DNA from: Pelosinus sp.
GTDB lineage: Bacteria > Bacillota > Negativicutes > Propionisporales > Propionisporaceae
Direction: 5' to 3'
Assembly (NCBI GenBank): GCA_021372375.1
Contig: JAJFUN010000010.1
Coordinates: 1 to 51,355, forward strand
Length of the DNA stretch: 51,355 nucleotides
The notes beneath the pieces are model-generated. The model had not been told where the DNA came from. It did not search any database and was given only the letters and a program-made list of their open reading frames with translations. Positions 49,418 through 51,355 of this stretch are shown in pieces. The stretch's first letter is position 1, and every line of letters begins with the position of its first letter. The translations under genes were made by a program, and so were the position numbers.

Positions 49418-50443
49418 ATGAAAATGGTACCAGTCAGTGATGCCGAAGGGATGATATTATGTCATGATATTACCGAAATTGTTCCTGGCAAGACCAAGGG
49501 GCGAGCATTTAAAAAAGGGCATATCGTAAAGAAAGAGGATATTCCTAAACTGCTGAGTTTGGGGAAGGAACATCTTTATGTATGGGAAGTAAATGAAAAT
49601 GCCGTGCATGAAAATGAGGCGGCACAGCGAATTGCCAGAACGGTTGCTGGACAGGGGGTGCTTCTAACTGAGCCCAATCAAGGCAAAGTGGAGCTTAAAG
49701 CCGAAAGGGACGGGCTCTTAAAAATCAATGTTCGTGCCTTAGCTGAGGTTAATGATATTTATGAGATTATTGTAGCTACTTTGCATTCTAACCAGCTGGT
49801 TTCTGCGGGACAGACGGTTGCGGGGTGCAGAGTTGTACCACTTGTTATTGAGACTGATAAAATTGTTGCGGTGGAAGCAATCGGACGCTCTTATTTACCT
49901 ATCATTGAGGTGAGGCCGCTAAAGCCTAAAAAAATCGGTATTGTTACAACAGGCAGTGAAGTGTATCATGGCCGTATAAAAGATGCGTTTGGTCCGGTGC
50001 TGCAAAAAAAGATAACAGAGCATGGCAGTCAGTTTTTGCACCAGATTTTTGTTAATGACAGTATTGAGATGATTAAGGAAGCTATTCAAACCTTGTTGGA
50101 TGAAGGCGCTGAAATGATTTTAACAACAGGCGGGATGTCAGTAGATCCTGATGATGTTACTCCGGCCGGCATTCGAGCGGCAGGCGGACAGGTTATTGCG
50201 TATGGCGCGCCTGTGCTCCCAGGGTCGATGTTTATGCTGGCGTATATTGAGGATATCCCTATACTTGGGCTGCCGGGCTGTGTGATGTATCATAAAACAA
50301 CTATTTTTGATTTGATTTTTCCGAGAATTCTGACAGGTGAAAAAATTACGCGCCGTGACATTACTGCTTTGGCTCATGGCGGACTTTGCTTGGGGTGTGA
50401 GTGCTGTCAGTATCCTCGTTGTTCTTTTGGTAAAGGCACTTAA
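49418..50443 (+). CDS. Molybdopterin-binding protein (MoeA/MogA-like domain)
   Basis: Protein of 341 residues with the MoCF-biosynthesis domain in the C-terminal half: IGIVTTGSEVYHGRIKDAFG (about 170-190) and ILTTGGMSVDPDDVTPAGIRAAG with the family's TGGxS(V/M)xPDD loop; VLPGSMFMLAYIEDIPILGLPGC follows. The N-terminal part resembles the opening of MoeA. A Cys cluster GGLCLGCECCQYPRCSFG closes the protein, unusual for MoeA. Such genes are found beside molybdenum hydroxylases and probably insert or modify Moco for the downstream aldehyde oxidoreductase. Start after AAGGGAGTTGATTTGATGCA. Confidence 0.85.
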   Translation: MKMVPVSDAEGMILCHDITEIVPGKTKGRAFKKGHIVKKEDIPKLLSLGKEHLYVWEVNENAVHENEAAQRIARTVAGQGVLLTEPNQGKVELKAERDGLLKINVRALAEVNDIYEIIVATLHSNQLVSAGQTVAGCRVVPLVIETDKIVAVEAIGRSYLPIIEVRPLKPKKIGIVTTGSEVYHGRIKDAFGPVLQKKITEHGSQFLHQIFVNDSIEMIKEAIQTLLDEGAEMILTTGGMSVDPDDVTPAGIRAAGGQVIAYGAPVLPGSMFMLAYIEDIPILGLPGCVMYHKTTIFDLIFPRILTGEKITRRDITALAHGGLCLGCECCQYPRCSFGKGT

Positions 50444-50546
50444 TTAGGGGGTTCTTCTTTGCAAGTTGGATAGAAAGGAGTAGATGTATTAAGTTTTGGT
50501 CTCAATCTCGCATTTTACAAAAAATACTATGAAAAGGGGCAGGGAT

Positions 50547-51355
50547 ATGCAAAAGAAGATATTAAATATTAATGGTTTAACAAGAACTTTAATTATCGAT
50601 CCAGAGGTTAGCTTGGCGAGTGTGCTTAGGGAACAGCTTCTCTTAACAGGTTGTAAGGTAGGCTGTAATCAAGGGCAATGCGGTACATGTTCTATTATTA
50701 TGAATGGGGAAGTAGTTCGTTCCTGTATTGTAAAAATGAAGCGGGTACCTGATGAAGCTGAGATTACTACAATTGAGGGGCTTGCTACACCGAATAATCT
50801 TCATCCGCTGCAGGTTGCCTGGATGGCATATGGTTGTGCGCAATGTGGTTTTTGTAGTCCCGGGTTTATTCTATCAGCTAAAGTATTGCTTGATAAAAAT
50901 GCAAATCCTACCAGAGAAGAAATACGCGACTGGTTCAACAAGCACCGCAACGCCTGTCGCTGTACCGGGTACAAACCGTTAGTTGATGCTGTAATGGCGG
51001 CGGCTAAAGTGCTCAGAGGAGAAATGCACAAAGAAGAACTTTTGTTTAAACCTGTTGGTAATAAAATCTATGGTACAAATTATATCCGTCCAACAGCCCT
51101 TAGAAAGGTTACCGGGACATGGGATTATGGCGCTGATGTGGCGCTGCAAATGCCGCCTGGTACGCTTAAATTAGCGTTGGTACAGGCAGAAGTTTCTCAT
51201 GCTAATATTTTAGGGATTGATACTTCTGAAGCGGAAAAAATGCCAGGTGTTTATCAAGTTGTTACGCATAAAGACGTTAAGGGAAATAACCGCATTTCCG
51301 GATTAATTACCTTCCCGACCAATAAAGGCGATGGCTGGGATCGACCGATTTTATG
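50547..51355 (+). CDS. mop: Molybdenum aldehyde oxidoreductase (Mop type), 5' part
   Basis: Runs off the window end; 269 residues seen. Order is that of Mop from Desulfovibrio: an N-terminal plant-type 2Fe-2S domain with CKVGCNQGQCGTCSII, an all-helical 2Fe-2S domain with CAQCGFCSPGFILSAK and NACRCTGYKPLVDAV, a linker, and the start of the molybdopterin subunit (TALRKVTGTWDYGADVAL, LVQAEVSHANILGIDTSEA). Fe-S and Mo domains are in one chain without a FAD domain, the mark of Mop versus xanthine dehydrogenase. Oxidises aldehydes to acids. ATG start after GGGGCAGGGAT. It lies 103 bases behind the Moco-binding gene under the same sigma-54 promoter. Confidence 0.9.
   Translation, partial: MQKKILNINGLTRTLIIDPEVSLASVLREQLLLTGCKVGCNQGQCGTCSIIMNGEVVRSCIVKMKRVPDEAEITTIEGLATPNNLHPLQVAWMAYGCAQCGFCSPGFILSAKVLLDKNANPTREEIRDWFNKHRNACRCTGYKPLVDAVMAAAKVLRGEMHKEELLFKPVGNKIYGTNYIRPTALRKVTGTWDYGADVALQMPPGTLKLALVQAEVSHANILGIDTSEAEKMPGVYQVVTHKDVKGNNRISGLITFPTNKGDGWDRPIL

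Overview
The window looks like a chromosomal segment of an anaerobic, Gram-positive-lineage bacterium, most likely Bacillota, class Negativicutes (a Sporomusa-like organism). This is inference. The supporting signs are strong AGGAGG-type ribosome binding sites, a CodY regulator, a purine riboswitch, HelD, a molybdenum aldehyde oxidoreductase behind a sigma-54 promoter, a siroheme reductase with a ferredoxin insert and many anaerobe-type Fe-S proteins. No phage, plasmid, rRNA or CRISPR structure is visible.

Layout. 1-8.9 kb: the 3' part of guaA with its terminator, then an accessory stretch. It holds a REP-bearing repeat of about 142 bp present at both ends, an IS110-family element, a TetR-controlled EmrAB efflux operon, a REP-associated Y1 transposase (RAYT) beside an inverted REP pair, and a frameshifted AT-rich gene. 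9-17.7 kb: HelD-like helicase, a SprA-type metalloprotease, a MITE-like palindromic element, a HAD phosphatase/MTHFR/membrane-protein operon, ilvBN, an HD-domain protein, an orphan PTS IIA and a lipid kinase. 18.7-28 kb: a purine block made of a guanine-type riboswitch, a purine permease and the operon purE-C-F-M-N-H-D. 28-34.4 kb: small conserved proteins, a TPR lipoprotein-like protein, an M19 dipeptidase, an autoregulated TetR/AbrB-transporter pair, a zinc phospholipase C and a candidate sRNA. 34.6-34.8 kb: tRNA-Gln and tRNA-Lys behind a consensus promoter.

35-38.1 kb holds a Znu-type metal ABC importer, with the binding protein diverging from the ATPase and permease around a 7-1-7 Fur-family-like palindrome; a rhodanese-like protein is attached. 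38.2-44.8 kb is the most unusual part. It has decayed TSCPD and ferredoxin remnants, a DUF134 regulator and an Mrp/NBP35 ATPase carrying almost the same Cys/His-rich tail, TrmO, an MBL-fold protein, a second DUF134 regulator, CodY, and a small siroheme sulfite/nitrite reductase. Three genes here (MBL, DUF134, CodY) each lie behind the same 20-bp dyad. 45-51.4 kb: VRR-NUC nuclease, CtpA protease, a CHASE-GGDEF-HD-GYP protein, and a sigma-54-driven pair of a molybdopterin-binding protein and a Mop-type aldehyde oxidoreductase that runs off the end.

How the genes fit together: guaA, the purine permease and the pur operon form a purine supply set. The znu, DUF134/Mrp and siroheme genes concern metal and Fe-S handling. 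CodY, ilvBN and the sigma-54 system point to nutrient-responsive regulation. Coordinates were read by eye; starts were moved from the longest reading frame where a ribosome binding site clearly decided it.
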